Part shown: in pieces, positions 1 through 8,429 of the stretch
How the letters are laid out: each line of letters starts with the position of its first letter
How positions within the stretch are numbered: position 1 is the stretch's first letter
From: Candidatus Binatota bacterium
GTDB lineage: Bacteria; Desulfobacterota; Binatia; UBA1149; CAITLU01
Assembly (NCBI GenBank): GCA_024276575.1
Contig: JAJRWY010000225.1
Span: forward strand, 1-43,456
Reading direction: 5' to 3'
Length of the DNA stretch: 43,456 nucleotides
Notes under the pieces: generated by a model
Database searches by the model: none
The model's input: the letters and a program-made list of their open reading frames with translations, nothing else
Told to the model about the DNA's origin: nothing
Position numbers and translations under genes: made by a program

Positions 1-140
1 CGCCCGTGAGATCGGCCCAAGCGCAGCGATGAGGCCCGCAGGCGTACTAACAGTACGTCGAGGGCCGAAAAGCGAGCACGGGCCGAGATTGCGGGCGATT
101 GAGGCTCGTAGCAGAGGTTTCATGAATAATGCGGGCTAAG
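1..140. repeat. Intergenic element copy A (left part outside window)
   Basis: Non-coding sequence 3' of queG. Its reverse complement aligns along nearly its whole length with 10163-10320: shared stretches include TCAATCGCCCGCAAT and GCCTGCGGGCCTCATCG. It ends at TCATGAATAATGC (about 119-131), the same end box as the other copies. In its centre is a perfect stem CGTACT-AAC-AGTACG (about 43-57). The other end of the element must lie before base 1. See copies at 1474, 10163 and 18121. Confidence 0.7.
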
Positions 141-160
141 CGCAGGCCGCGAGCGAGGTC

Positions 161-1393
161 TCAAACGCCGGAAGAAATACCCGCCCTGCGCAAAGCCGCC
201 AGCGCAAGGTGGGCCTCCTCGGCAAGCGGGGGCGCAGGGCCGCTGTCGAGGCAACGCTGCAGGGAACTTTGCGCGCGGTGCCCGCCCAGGCGCCCCAGTG
301 CCCAGGCTGCGTGTACGCGGACCAAGAGTTCGTCATGCGTAGCGAGCGCGTCGGCCAGCGGGTCGATTGCTGCCGGATTGGCGCTGTTGCCCAGGGCCAC
401 GGCCGCGTTGCGGGCTAGGCCACGCCTCTTTGCACGCGACACCGCCGTTGACCCGTATCGGGACCTGAACTCTTCGTGGCTGAGGAAAAGCAACTCTACG
501 AGCTTCGGCCTCAGGAAGGCCGGTGAGATCGCAGCGTCCTGTACGTTCTCCTGCACGTTACTGGGGCAAGCTTCCTGGCACTCATCACATCCGAAAATCC
601 AGTTGCCTACATCCGCACGCAAGGATCTTTCAATGGGTCCCCGGTGCTCGATGGTCAAGTAAGAAATACACAGTCGCGAATCCAGGCTATCGATGCTACC
701 GGAGGCCGGGAGGCTGGCCTTCGCCGTATGAGTAGCGGCCGTGGCGGAGTTCGCTGGGGCGGGGTCTCGTGAGCGCAAGGCTCCGGTGGGACAAGCGGGC
801 ATGCAGGCCATGCAGTGGCCGCAGTCGCCTCCCGAGTAGGCCGGGTCAGGTTCGAAACGTGCGGTGGTGAGCAGGCAAGCTAGTAAGGTATAGGAGCCGG
901 GTCCTTCCATCAGCGCCAAGGTGTTGCGTCCGATCCACCCCAGGCCTGCGCGTATCGCGAGTTCTTTTTCCAGGAGCGGGCCTGCGTCGACCTGTATCCG
1001 TGAAGCCGTAGTGCAACTTCGGTGCAAGTCTTCGGCAAGGCTTTCGAGCTTGTGGGTCAAGCGAGAGTGGTAGTCCTCATCCAAGGCGTAGGCCGCGATA
1101 CGGCCTTCGAGTTTGGCAGCCCAGCGGGGGTCGGCCGGCCCCGGGGGCGGGTAGGGCCACATGCAGACGATGATAGAGGCGGCTTCCGGTAACGAAAGCC
1201 CGGGTTGTAGTCGCCGCTCCAAGTTAGCGGATAGGTAGTCCATGCCGCCGTGCCGGCCGGCTTCAATCCAGGCCCGAAGGAAGGTGCCGGAACGCAAAGC
1301 CGATGCATCGGCGAAACCACAGGCGATGAAACCAAGACTTAATGCTCGTTCTCGAATAGATTCCTTTATACGCTGATTTATAAACTCTTTCAC
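161..1393 (-). CDS. queG: Epoxyqueuosine reductase QueG
   Basis: Cytosolic cobalamin- and [4Fe-4S]-dependent enzyme that reduces epoxyqueuosine to queuosine at the wobble position of GUN-anticodon tRNAs, the last step of queuosine synthesis. 410 aa. The active-site segment VDAGPLLEKE carries the family's catalytic Asp (D136), followed by GLGWIGRNTL. Two ferredoxin-like cluster motifs are present: Cys191/194/197/201-Pro, and Cys269/272/276-Pro together with C242 in CISYLTIE. Residues 335-410 look like HEAT-type helical repeats, as in longer QueG proteins. Oddity: an Ala/Ser/Thr-rich insert of roughly 25 residues (about 208-235) lies between the first Cys motif and CISYLTIE. Transcribed away from iscA and bracketed by two repeat copies. 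Ends in TGA. The ATG start matches the usual N-terminus. Confidence 0.93.
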   Translation of the reverse strand: MKEFINQRIKESIRERALSLGFIACGFADASALRSGTFLRAWIEAGRHGGMDYLSANLERRLQPGLSLPEAASIIVCMWPYPPPGPADPRWAAKLEGRIAAYALDEDYHSRLTHKLESLAEDLHRSCTTASRIQVDAGPLLEKELAIRAGLGWIGRNTLALMEGPGSYTLLACLLTTARFEPDPAYSGGDCGHCMACMPACPTGALRSRDPAPANSATAATHTAKASLPASGSIDSLDSRLCISYLTIEHRGPIERSLRADVGNWIFGCDECQEACPSNVQENVQDAAISPAFLRPKLVELLFLSHEEFRSRYGSTAVSRAKRRGLARNAAVALGNSANPAAIDPLADALATHDELLVRVHAAWALGRLGGHRAQSSLQRCLDSGPAPPLAEEAHLALAALRRAGISSGV

Positions 1394-1473
1394 CGAAAAT
1401 GCTCTCTCTCAATCATAACAGATCGAGCTACGTCGCCTGTTCGGATTCCGCCAAAAATCATTATCTGATCAAG

Positions 1474-1656
1474 CCAATACAGCATCATTCATGAGACCTC
1501 GTCGCGAGAGTCGCAAGCGCCCGAGGGAGCGGCTCGACCGGCCCAAGTACAGCGTTGGGGCCTTCAGGCGCAGTGGCACTGCTTTGAGGGCTGGGAGCCT
1601 GCGAGGCAGCGCAGCGATCACCGTTGCCGCTCGATTGCGGTGTTTACGCGAGGTGT
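1474..1656. repeat. Intergenic element copy D
   Basis: Lies in the queG/iscA divergent gap. Its left end ATTCATGAGACCTCG with GCGAGAGTCGCAAG matches the reverse complement of the right end of the 10163 copy. Further in, CGGCCCAAG.. and CAGGCGCAGT..GAGGG align with copy A (10-73). The central hairpin here is GCAGT-GGC-ACTGC: at two positions both paired bases differ from copy A, yet pairing is kept. The right end has decayed. A 65-codon ORF (1491-1688) across this element is very basic, has no ribosome-binding site and is best explained by the repeat. I see no other gene between 1394 and 1684. Confidence 0.6.
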
Positions 1657-1684
1657 TAGACTTCGTGTTAGAGGTAAAAGCCAA

Positions 1685-2056
1685 GTGACTGAAACGCACA
1701 CCCCCCGTCCCATTGTAGGCCTGACCCCCAAGGCCATAGAGAAAGTTTTCGCGACAATGCAGAGCGAGGGCCGTAGCGGCCATGGGTTGCGGCTTTCCGT
1801 GGTCAAAGGCGGATGCTCGGGTTACGAGTATTCTATCAAATTTGCGGAGCAGCCTAACGAAGGCGACATCGCTTACGAAATCGACAAACTGCGGGTCTTT
1901 GTCGACCCCGGCAGCGTGGAGAAGCTCGAGGGTACGGTGCTCGACTATGTCGACGGTATGTACGGGGCCGGACTGAAATTCACCAACCCCAATGCCGTGC
2001 ATAGTTGCGGTTGTGGCTCCTCGTTTTCGACGGAGAACGACGAGACTGCCAACTAA
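1685..2056 (+). CDS. HesB/IscA-family iron-sulfur cluster carrier (ErpA/IscA type)
   Basis: A-type carrier that accepts Fe-S clusters from the scaffold and passes them to apo-proteins. 123 aa, usual family length. The three cluster-ligating cysteines are visible: C44 in KGGCSGYEY, and C108 and C110 in the C-terminal SCGCGSSF motif. The GTG start is chosen because GAGG sits 10 nt upstream and the family homology (GLTPKAIEKV) begins soon after; an in-frame extension to 1640 would run through repeat DNA. No isc or suf genes are adjacent, so it stands alone here, although queG next door is an Fe-S client. IscA, ErpA and SufA cannot be told apart from sequence alone. Ends TAA. Confidence 0.85.
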   Translation: MTETHTPRPIVGLTPKAIEKVFATMQSEGRSGHGLRLSVVKGGCSGYEYSIKFAEQPNEGDIAYEIDKLRVFVDPGSVEKLEGTVLDYVDGMYGAGLKFTNPNAVHSCGCGSSFSTENDETAN

Positions 2057-2135
2057 GCGCCATCCTCGTTGCGATCTTGCAGCATGATTCGCGGGAACGA
2101 CGTCTAGCGGTTGAGCCCCGGGGAAGGTCTCGCCA

Positions 2136-3188
2136 ATGCCTAGGGTCGCAGTCTACATTTCCAATCATGGTTACGGCCATTGTGTTCGTAGCGGCGAAGT
2201 GATCGCACAGCTCGCGGCGTGCCGGGCTTTGAAGATTAGTGTGTGTTGCCCGTTGGAGCAGGGCTTGTGGCCTGCAGGCTTGGACGCACGGCTTAGTTGG
2301 CGCCGTGAAGCCTGTGATGCAGGAGTGGCCGAAGATGGTGCATTACGCGTAGATCTCGAAGCCACCGAAAAGGCGCTGCGTGCATGGAAGCTCGATTATG
2401 AGCGCTTCGTAGACGCCGAGGCTCGGCGTTTGCGTGGCGCTGTGGATTTGGTCATCGGCGACGTTCCACCGGCGGCTTTCGAAGCGGCGGCGATTGCCGG
2501 CGTGCGCTCGGTGGCGCTGGCCAACTTCTCCTGGGACTGGATCTACGCCGAGCTTGGCCTCGTAGAGGCCGCCGAAGATGCTCGCCGTGCCTACGCGCAA
2601 GCGGATTTGTTGCTGGAGTTGGAGCCTGCGGCCCCGATGCCGGCTTTCGTGCGTAGGCGCTCAGTGGGAATACTGGGGCGGCGCTCCTCGCGCGATCGTG
2701 AATCGCTGCGCCGGCAGATGGGATTCGGCCGCGGGCAACGCGTAGTGCTGATGAGTTTTCGTGCCGTCGGCCCACCGGTTTTTGCTTTACCACCGCCTTG
2801 CGATGATATCGTCTATCTCGTAGCGGCCGTGGGAGCCCGCCACGGTGGGCGGGCTGATGTGCTGGAGCTGCCTGCGAACGTTTCATACGCAGAGTTGTTG
2901 CTTGCTTGTGACATCGTGGTTTGCAAGCCGGGATATGGCATACTCGGTGATATTGCGGCTTCGGGTATTCCGGCTCTGCTGGTAGATCGCGCCGGGTTTC
3001 CCGAAGACGTGGTATTGAAGCGTTGGTTCGCGGCCTGGCCGGCGGCCAAAACGGTGGAGGCTTCCAGGCTCTTGCAGGGGATCTGGATCGAAGAACTCCG
3101 CGATTTGTTGAGCGCCGAAAGAGCAGTTCCGTTGCCGGTGCCGGCCGCCCGGGAAGCGGCGGAAGTATTGGCCTCTTACCTTGGGTGA
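2136..3188 (+). CDS. MurG-like GT-B glycosyltransferase family protein (arabinokinase N-domain-like)
   Basis: 350 aa. The N-terminus (VAVYISNHGYGHCVRSGEVI) is the typical first strand and glycine-rich loop of GT-B nucleotide-sugar transferases. It most resembles the stand-alone domain found in front of plant and bacterial L-arabinokinase-type proteins. The C-terminal half has the CKPGYGILGDIAASG segment expected at a donor-binding site, where MurG has its own conserved Gly-rich motif. No kinase domain and no transmembrane segment are visible. It sits between iscA and convergent lon with no partner sugar genes, so the substrate is unknown. Assignment is by fold motifs only; function is not inferred. 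Confidence 0.65.
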   Translation: MPRVAVYISNHGYGHCVRSGEVIAQLAACRALKISVCCPLEQGLWPAGLDARLSWRREACDAGVAEDGALRVDLEATEKALRAWKLDYERFVDAEARRLRGAVDLVIGDVPPAAFEAAAIAGVRSVALANFSWDWIYAELGLVEAAEDARRAYAQADLLLELEPAAPMPAFVRRRSVGILGRRSSRDRESLRRQMGFGRGQRVVLMSFRAVGPPVFALPPPCDDIVYLVAAVGARHGGRADVLELPANVSYAELLLACDIVVCKPGYGILGDIAASGIPALLVDRAGFPEDVVLKRWFAAWPAAKTVEASRLLQGIWIEELRDLLSAERAVPLPVPAAREAAEVLASYLG

Positions 3189-3206
3189 AGCCCGGCGCTC
3201 CACCTC

Positions 3207-5627
3207 TCAGCCCGGCTCCAGTGCGGCCGACAGTAACTCGTCTACCGTCTCCACGTAGCGAAAGGACAGCCCTTCTTTGAGTTCGGCCTCTATTTCTCCA
3301 ACGTCTTTCTCGTTGCGCGCGGGAACGAAGATTTCGGTAATTCCGGCACGTCGCGCGGCCAGAACCTTCTCCTTGATCCCGCCCACGGGCAGGACTGCGC
3401 CGCGCAAGGTTATCTCGCCGGTCATTGCTAAGTGGCTGCGAAGCGGGCGCCCGGTAAGCGTGGAAGCAAGTGCGGCGGTCATGGTGACACCGGCCGAGGG
3501 TCCGTCTTTTGGAATGGCTCCGGCGGGGACGTGTATATGAATGTCGGAGTTTTCAAAGAAGTCTTGCGGGATGCCATGCTAGTGGCCGCTACTGCGCAGG
3601 AAAGTCAGCGCTGCCTGGGCGGATTCCTTCATTACGTCACCCAGTTGTCCGGTAAGCGTTAGTTGCTTCTTGCCCGGCATTCTCGAGGCCTCGACGAAAA
3701 GGATCTCGCCGCCCACCGGGGTCCAGGCCAAGCCGATGGCGATTCCGGCCTTGAGATGCCTCTCGGCAAGCTCCCGGTCGAAACGGGCCGGACCGAGATA
3801 ATCGGGAAGGTCTGCAGCCTCCACTCTGATCGGCCGGAGCCCTCCTTCGGTGACCTTTCTAGCGATCTTACGGCACACCGAGCCGATTTCCCGCTCCAGG
3901 TTACGCAGGCCGGCCTCTTTGGTGTAGTCACGTATCAGTCTCGTGATCGCCTCGGGCGTGAAAGTGACGAAATCACTCGCCAGGCCGTTCTCCTCGATTT
4001 GTTTGGCAATGAGGTGGCGCTGGGCGATCTCGAGTTTTTCTTCCTCGCTGTAACCGGAAAGCTCCAGCACCTCCATTCTGTCCTTGAGTGCCGGGGGGAT
4101 GGGGTCGAGGTAGTTCGCGGTGGTGAGGAACAGTACCGACGAGAGATCGAAGGGAACGTCGAGGTAGTGGTCGCGAAAGCTGCTGTTCAGCTCAGGATCG
4201 AGAACTTCGAGCAACGCCGAAGAGGGGTCTCCGCGGAAGTCGGCGCCAAGCTTGTCGATCTCGTCGAGAATGAACACCGGGTTGTTCGACCCCGCCGCTT
4301 TGAGCGACTGAATGATGCGCCCGGGCATCGAAGCCACATAGGTTCGGCGGTGTCCCCGGATCTCGGCTTCGTCGCGCACGCCGCCGAGCGAGAGGCGTTG
4401 GAACTTGCGGTCAAGGGCTCTGGCGATGGAGCGGCCGAGGGATGTCTTCCCAACGCCGGGCGGGCCGACTAGGCACAGTATGGGCCCACGAGGGTTGTCT
4501 CTTAGTTTGCGCACCGCGAGAAACTCGAGAATGCGGTCCTTGATCTTATCCAAGCCGAAATGATCTTCGTCGAGAACTTGCTGGGCGTGGGCGATGTCGA
4601 GGTTGTCTTCGGTCGAAACCGCCCAGGGCAGGTCGGCCAGCCACTCGATGTAGGTGCGGATCACCGAATGTTCGGCGGACTCGGGGGGAATCATGGCTAG
4701 TCGCTTGAGTTCCGACTCCGCAGCCTTGAGAGCTTCCGGCGTGAGCTTGGCCTCGTCGATTCGCTCGCGTAGCAAGCTGAGGCCGGCTGAATGCTCTTCC
4801 TCTTCGCCGAGTTCCTTTTGTATGGCCTTGATCTGCTGGCGCAGATAAAATTCCTTCTGATGCTTGTCCAGCTCGGACTGGACCTCGCCGTGAATCTTGT
4901 GGCCGAGTTCCAGCAGCTCGATCTCGCGGGCAAGTACGGAGTGCAATTGCCGCAAACGGGTTTCCACGTCCGTGGTTTCGAGCAATTGCTGCCGTTCCTC
5001 GATCGCCAAGTTCAAATTGGTCGCGACCAAGTCGGCTATGCGCCCCGGCGCCTTGATGTTGATCACCACGACTTGCAGTTCACTGGGCAGATAGGGCGCC
5101 ATTTCAATGAAACGGGAGAAGAGCTGGACGACCTGGGTTTTCAAGGCTTGGACTTCAAGTCCTTCGCTGTTCTCATCTTCGAGCAGCCGGACTCGCGCCC
5201 GCAGGTAGGGCTGTGTTGCGATATAGCTTTCAGTGTCCAGCCGGCGCAGTCCCTGAACCAGGATTCGCATGCTGCCGTCGGGATACTTCAGCGTTTTCAG
5301 GATGCGGCCGGCGCAACCGCGGGTGTAGAGTTCTTCCGGAGAGGGGTCTTCGTTCTCAGCCCGGCGTTGGGCCACTAGGCCGATCACGCGGTCGCCGGCC
5401 AGCGCGGCTTCGACCAGCGCCAAAGAGGGTGGCCGTGACACCAGCAGTGGTACGATGGCAGTGGGGAATACCGCCATTCCACGTAAGGGCAGCACTCCCA
5501 GTTCGTCGCTTATGCGTACATCGTCGATCTCTTCTTCGAAGCCGTACCAGTGCGATTGTTCCTCGTCGCCGGGCTGTTCATCTTCGGGATCGAATTGCGA
5601 ATCGTGCATGAGTAGGTCGTCGTCCAT
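3207..5627 (-). CDS. lon: ATP-dependent protease Lon, interrupted by one in-frame TAG
   Basis: AAA+ serine protease that degrades misfolded and regulatory proteins in the cytoplasm. In order: an acidic N-terminal extension (about 1-40), LON substrate domain (42-240), coiled coil, Walker A GPPGVGKT (388-395), Walker [11 protein letters not shown] (451-460), then the protease domain. Codon 683 (3579-3581) is TAG. Both sides are in one frame and collinear with Lon: [12 protein letters not shown] before it, and [18 protein letters not shown] after it. The catalytic dyad, S711 (PKDGPSAG) and K754 (GGIKEK), is downstream of the TAG. If UAG stops translation the product is a 682-residue ATPase without protease; with readthrough it is an ordinary 806-residue Lon. 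Start ATG has AAAGAGG upstream. Terminal stop TGA. Convergent with the glycosyltransferase (18-nt gap). Confidence 0.9.
3579..3581 (-). other. In-frame TAG inside lon
   Basis: The + strand reads CTA, the coding strand TAG, flanked by CAC and CAT codons. It falls in the variable linker helix between the conserved ESAQAAL segment and the DIHIHVP strand, where other Lon proteins commonly carry Lys, Glu or Ala. No insertion or deletion is needed to align the two sides, so this is a single-codon event, not a frameshift. Confidence 0.9.
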
Positions 5628-5960
5628 AGCCTCTTTCCCCGTTCGCGCCCGGTGGTGTCAAACACCGGGCAACTGCCGAATACCAACCTTACATGCTCCG
5701 CTGTCGAGTTACAGAGACGGGCGCACATGTGCCGGCTGCTCGGGTCGCTTGGTCCTTCAGTTGCGGCGCTCTCCACCTGGTCGAGTGACAGCGACGGGTA
5801 CACATGTGCTGGCTGCAGCAAGCGTTCACGAAGGATGACGTTCTCGATACCTATTCCGGCCAAGTCTGGACAGCCGTGCAGAGCCGTTGGTCTCGTGTGC
5901 CTCGTACCCGGTGCCGCTTGCGAGGTCGACTCCTTGGCGGGGCTTGGCTAAGTTCTGCTG
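5628..5960. other. Non-coding gap upstream of lon with two diverged 77-bp-spaced repeats
   Basis: No convincing gene. A 37-nt unit occurs at 5703-5739 and again at 5780-5816, 77 nt apart, 32 of 37 bases alike. Each has a palindrome at its centre (GCACATGTGC at 5723-5732; CACATGTG in the second copy). A separate hairpin with GCCCGGTG/CACCGGGC arms lies close to the lon start. This gap must hold the lon promoter (leftward) and that of the DUF4149 gene (rightward), so the palindromes could be operators. I could not identify a clear -35/-10 pair. Confidence 0.6.
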
Positions 5961-6449
5961 ATGAGTTCCCATGTAGGTTCCGCGGATTCGCCGCCCTGTT
6001 CTACGGCTAGCGCTTTACTACGTTGCCTCTATATCGTCAGTTTGGGCGTTTGGGTGGGGGCGATGCTTTTCTTCTCGGCGCTGGTGTTGCCACTTCTGTT
6101 TACCCGTCTGGGCAGTGCCGAAGCGGGGCCGATCGCGGCCATGATTTTCCCTTATTACTACAAGACCGGGTTGGTGTTGGCACTGATTGTCGCCGTCTGT
6201 GCGGGTTTTCGCGCCCGCGCCGGGTTGCGGCCACGGGTGGCTGCATTCATCGTCGCGGTAATTATTTGCGCTTGCCAGGCCTACGGTGCGCTGCTGCTGC
6301 AGCCGGAAATGGCAGCGTTGCGCGGAAGCGAAAACGGTGTGGCCCGCTTCCAACTCTTGCATAAACGCTCAGTGAGGCTCAACGGCACCGCCTTGTTGGG
6401 GGCGTTTTCCTTGCTGGTGGCGGCGGGTTGGGCGCGTGAAAGCCGGTGA
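5961..6449 (+). CDS. DUF4149 family integral membrane protein
   Basis: 162 aa with four hydrophobic segments: about 20-48 (CLYIVSLGVWVGAMLFFSAL), 66-84, 90-112 and 142-158. The opening SLGVWVGAMLFFSALVLPLLF and the middle YYYKTGLVLALI pattern match the DUF4149 family, small inner-membrane proteins of unknown role. The segment QPEMAALRGSENGVARFQLLHKRSVRLNG between the last two helices is also typical. No good ribosome-binding site is seen before this ATG; a slightly later start is possible. The gene overlaps the next by 14 nt, suggesting co-transcription with the HAD hydrolase. Confidence 0.75.
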   Translation: MSSHVGSADSPPCSTASALLRCLYIVSLGVWVGAMLFFSALVLPLLFTRLGSAEAGPIAAMIFPYYYKTGLVLALIVAVCAGFRARAGLRPRVAAFIVAVIICACQAYGALLLQPEMAALRGSENGVARFQLLHKRSVRLNGTALLGAFSLLVAAGWARESR

Positions 6450-7260
6450 TGAGCACCGCTTTGCGGTCGAGGGGCAGGGGCCGCGCGGCCTGATCTTCGA
6501 TTTATTCGGCACCTTGGTGTCGATCGAGATTTCACTCTTGCCACGTGTTGAAGACGAAGGCTGCAGCCGCGTGGAAACTATTCCGGGTCTTGACCAGTTG
6601 CTTTCGCGCTTGCGTCCCCGCATGAGCGCGGAGCAGTTTTCGTCGCGACTCATGGAAGTCTCGCAGGCGATCTTCGAGGAAAAGCGGCGCGACAATGTCG
6701 AAATTACTTCCGTCAAACGCTTTGAGATGGTGCTCGAAGCGATGGGTTTCAGCGGTGACTTGGCGGCGGTCGCCATGGAAATGTCGTCGCGGCATATGCA
6801 GAGCCTGCGCGGTGCCGTGGTGTGTCCCCGCGGGCGGCGCGAGGCTCTGAGAGAACTGTCCTTACGCTATCCGATGGCGTTACTATCGAACTTCGATCAC
6901 GCAGCTACCGCACGCGCAATTCTTGCCGACACCGGCCTGCTGGAATTCTTCCGCCAGGTTGTGATTTCCGACGACATGGCTTTGAGGAAACCAGATCCGC
7001 ACTTGTTTTTTGCGGCTTGCGACGGGCTGAATCTCCTGCCAGGAAGCTGCCTTCATATCGGCGATTCATTCGTGGAAGACGTGCAAGGGGCCGTAGCTGC
7101 CGGACTCCGTGCGGTTTGGATCCATGACGGCGGCGGCGATCCCTCTCCGGCCTTGGACGCGTTGAACGACGTCAGCGAACTGCCGGGTTGGCTCGAGCGG
7201 CGCTTCGGGAAAGCCGGTCTCGCCAAGCCGTTCAGTGAGACAGGCGGCGGGCCACGGTGA
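6436..7260 (+). CDS. HAD superfamily hydrolase
   Basis: 274 aa. All HAD motifs are visible: motif I FDLFGTL with nucleophile D22, motif II LLSNFD, motif III Lys in LRKPDPHLF, and motif IV GDSFVED. The residue two after the nucleophile is Phe instead of Asp, the pattern seen in haloacid dehalogenase-like and some phosphatase members, so the chemistry (phosphatase versus dehalogenase) cannot be decided. The cap between motifs I and II is helical (C1 type). The GTG start overlaps the end of the DUF4149 gene. The 3' end overlaps the convergent methyltransferase by 29 nt. Confidence 0.8.
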   Translation: MKAGDEHRFAVEGQGPRGLIFDLFGTLVSIEISLLPRVEDEGCSRVETIPGLDQLLSRLRPRMSAEQFSSRLMEVSQAIFEEKRRDNVEITSVKRFEMVLEAMGFSGDLAAVAMEMSSRHMQSLRGAVVCPRGRREALRELSLRYPMALLSNFDHAATARAILADTGLLEFFRQVVISDDMALRKPDPHLFFAACDGLNLLPGSCLHIGDSFVEDVQGAVAAGLRAVWIHDGGGDPSPALDALNDVSELPGWLERRFGKAGLAKPFSETGGGPR

Positions 7261-8014
7261 TGAAGCCGGTGTGGGCTACCATGCGGTGGTCGGGCCGCAC
7301 GCTCCGGCCTTGCACGTGCCAACTGCGCTCCAAGACCTCGAAGGTTTCCGCGAGCCGGCAAGTATTGCTGGCCTCCAGGGCGTCGCGGAGGTCTTTTATC
7401 TGCAGTACCGTCGGAGCGTAACTGATGAAAATACCACCACCGCGCAGAGCTTGCGCGACGGGCTGGATCAACGCCGCCGCATCGGGAATATCGGCGAAAA
7501 CGCGGTCGACCGAACGCTCGTTGATACCGTGGCGCGCGTCGGCCAAGTGGATGGTCCAATTGTCGACGGGCCCCTCGTAAAGTTCCACGTTGGCCCGCGC
7601 TTCGGCGGCAAAGTCTTCGCGCAACTCATAACTGACCAACCGCCCCTTCTCTCCTACGCCACGGAGCAACGCCATCGAGGTCAGCCCCGCCCCGACTCCC
7701 ACTTCGACTACGGTTTGCCCTGGACGTATATCACCGCGGCAGAGAATCAGCCCCACGTCCTTGGCGAAAATCGGCTCAGCGGGGCGGCTGAGTAAGGGGG
7801 TCAACTCTGCGTAACTCGGTCGAAACACTCTGAAGCGTTCGGGTTGGTCACGACCGGCCAGGCAGCCCTCGGAACGCCCGATAATGTCATCAGCGTTGAG
7901 CAGGGTACCCCGTACGGTCAGCGGATGCCCCGCACGCAAGCGCTTCAGGTAGCGCCGGCCGCGGCTGTCCACCAGCATGATGGCGTCGCCGTCTTCAAGT
8001 AGTTCGCCCTTCAT
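7232..8014 (-). CDS. TrmI-like tRNA (adenine-N1)-methyltransferase
   Basis: Class I SAM-dependent methyltransferase of the TrmI family, which makes m1A58 in the T-loop of tRNAs. About 260 aa. It has the family's small N-terminal beta domain (GELLEDGDAIMLVDSRG, RYLKRL), then the RPSYAELTPLL..PIFAKDVGLIL lead-in, SAM motif I VVEVGVGAGLTS, the acidic motif SYELRED, and FADIPDA in place of the usual LDLPxPW. An upstream in-frame TTG (8041) would add nine residues; I prefer this ATG because the family pattern starts here, although no strong ribosome-binding site decides it. The missing aromatic residue after DIPD is unusual, so the exact target is uncertain. Confidence 0.75.
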   Translation of the reverse strand: MKGELLEDGDAIMLVDSRGRRYLKRLRAGHPLTVRGTLLNADDIIGRSEGCLAGRDQPERFRVFRPSYAELTPLLSRPAEPIFAKDVGLILCRGDIRPGQTVVEVGVGAGLTSMALLRGVGEKGRLVSYELREDFAAEARANVELYEGPVDNWTIHLADARHGINERSVDRVFADIPDAAALIQPVAQALRGGGIFISYAPTVLQIKDLRDALEASNTCRLAETFEVLERSWHVQGRSVRPDHRMVAHTGFITVARRLSH

Positions 8015-8429
8015 GGCGCGAAACTTGATGAAACCGGCCAAGCATGCAAGGCCCGCCCGCTAGCCGGATCGCAATGGATGCCACTTATTTGGCGCCGCGC
8101 TGCAATTCCGGGCGATTCTGCCTTGACTGCCCACTTTGCGCTCAATACTATCCGGCGGTTAATTATCCTGGCTAGGAGCCCATGCAGCGTAAGGTCCGGC
8201 GTGAGAGTTCGCCGGCACGCTACGAGGGCGCTACGGCGATACGATGATGAATCCTGCTTGCCACGGGATATCGGTAATATTTCCGAGAGGCGCGAGGCCA
8301 CCAACATCGCATGGCGCCAGCATAATGTAGGGCCCACGTAAAGTAGCGGTAAGGTAGCGACGATTCGCGGTGCCGCAGTATCAACTGTGAGAGTTCTTGG
8401 CTAGGGGCAGCCGGAGGGCGGAGAGGTCA
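8015..8429. other. 415-nt non-coding gap: promoter and structured leader
   Basis: No convincing protein gene. After the promoter at 8123-8151 there is a leader of about 270 nt before the zinc-ribbon gene. It contains a perfect hairpin CCGGCG-N8-CGCCGG (8196-8215) and a weaker one TCGG-N8-CCGA near 8270. Two tiny ORFs (8182-8247, 21 codons, with AGGAG only 3 nt from its ATG; and one starting at the overlapping ATG after it) could be leader peptides, but nothing supports them. A small RNA or regulated 5' leader is possible. Confidence 0.45.
8123..8151 (+). promoter_or_regulatory. Sigma-70-type promoter
   Basis: TTGACT (8123-8128), a 17-nt spacer, then TACTAT (8146-8151): a near-consensus housekeeping promoter pointing toward the two zinc-ribbon genes. 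Expected transcript start is about 8158. Confidence 0.6.

Noticed and set aside
1491-1688. 65-codon ORF ending in a GTGA overlap with the iscA start
   Set aside because: It runs across repeat copy D, is extremely Arg-rich and has no ribosome-binding site.
8182-8247. 21-codon ORF with AGGAG just upstream
   Set aside because: Spacing of 3 nt is too short and nothing supports conservation; kept only as a note on the leader.
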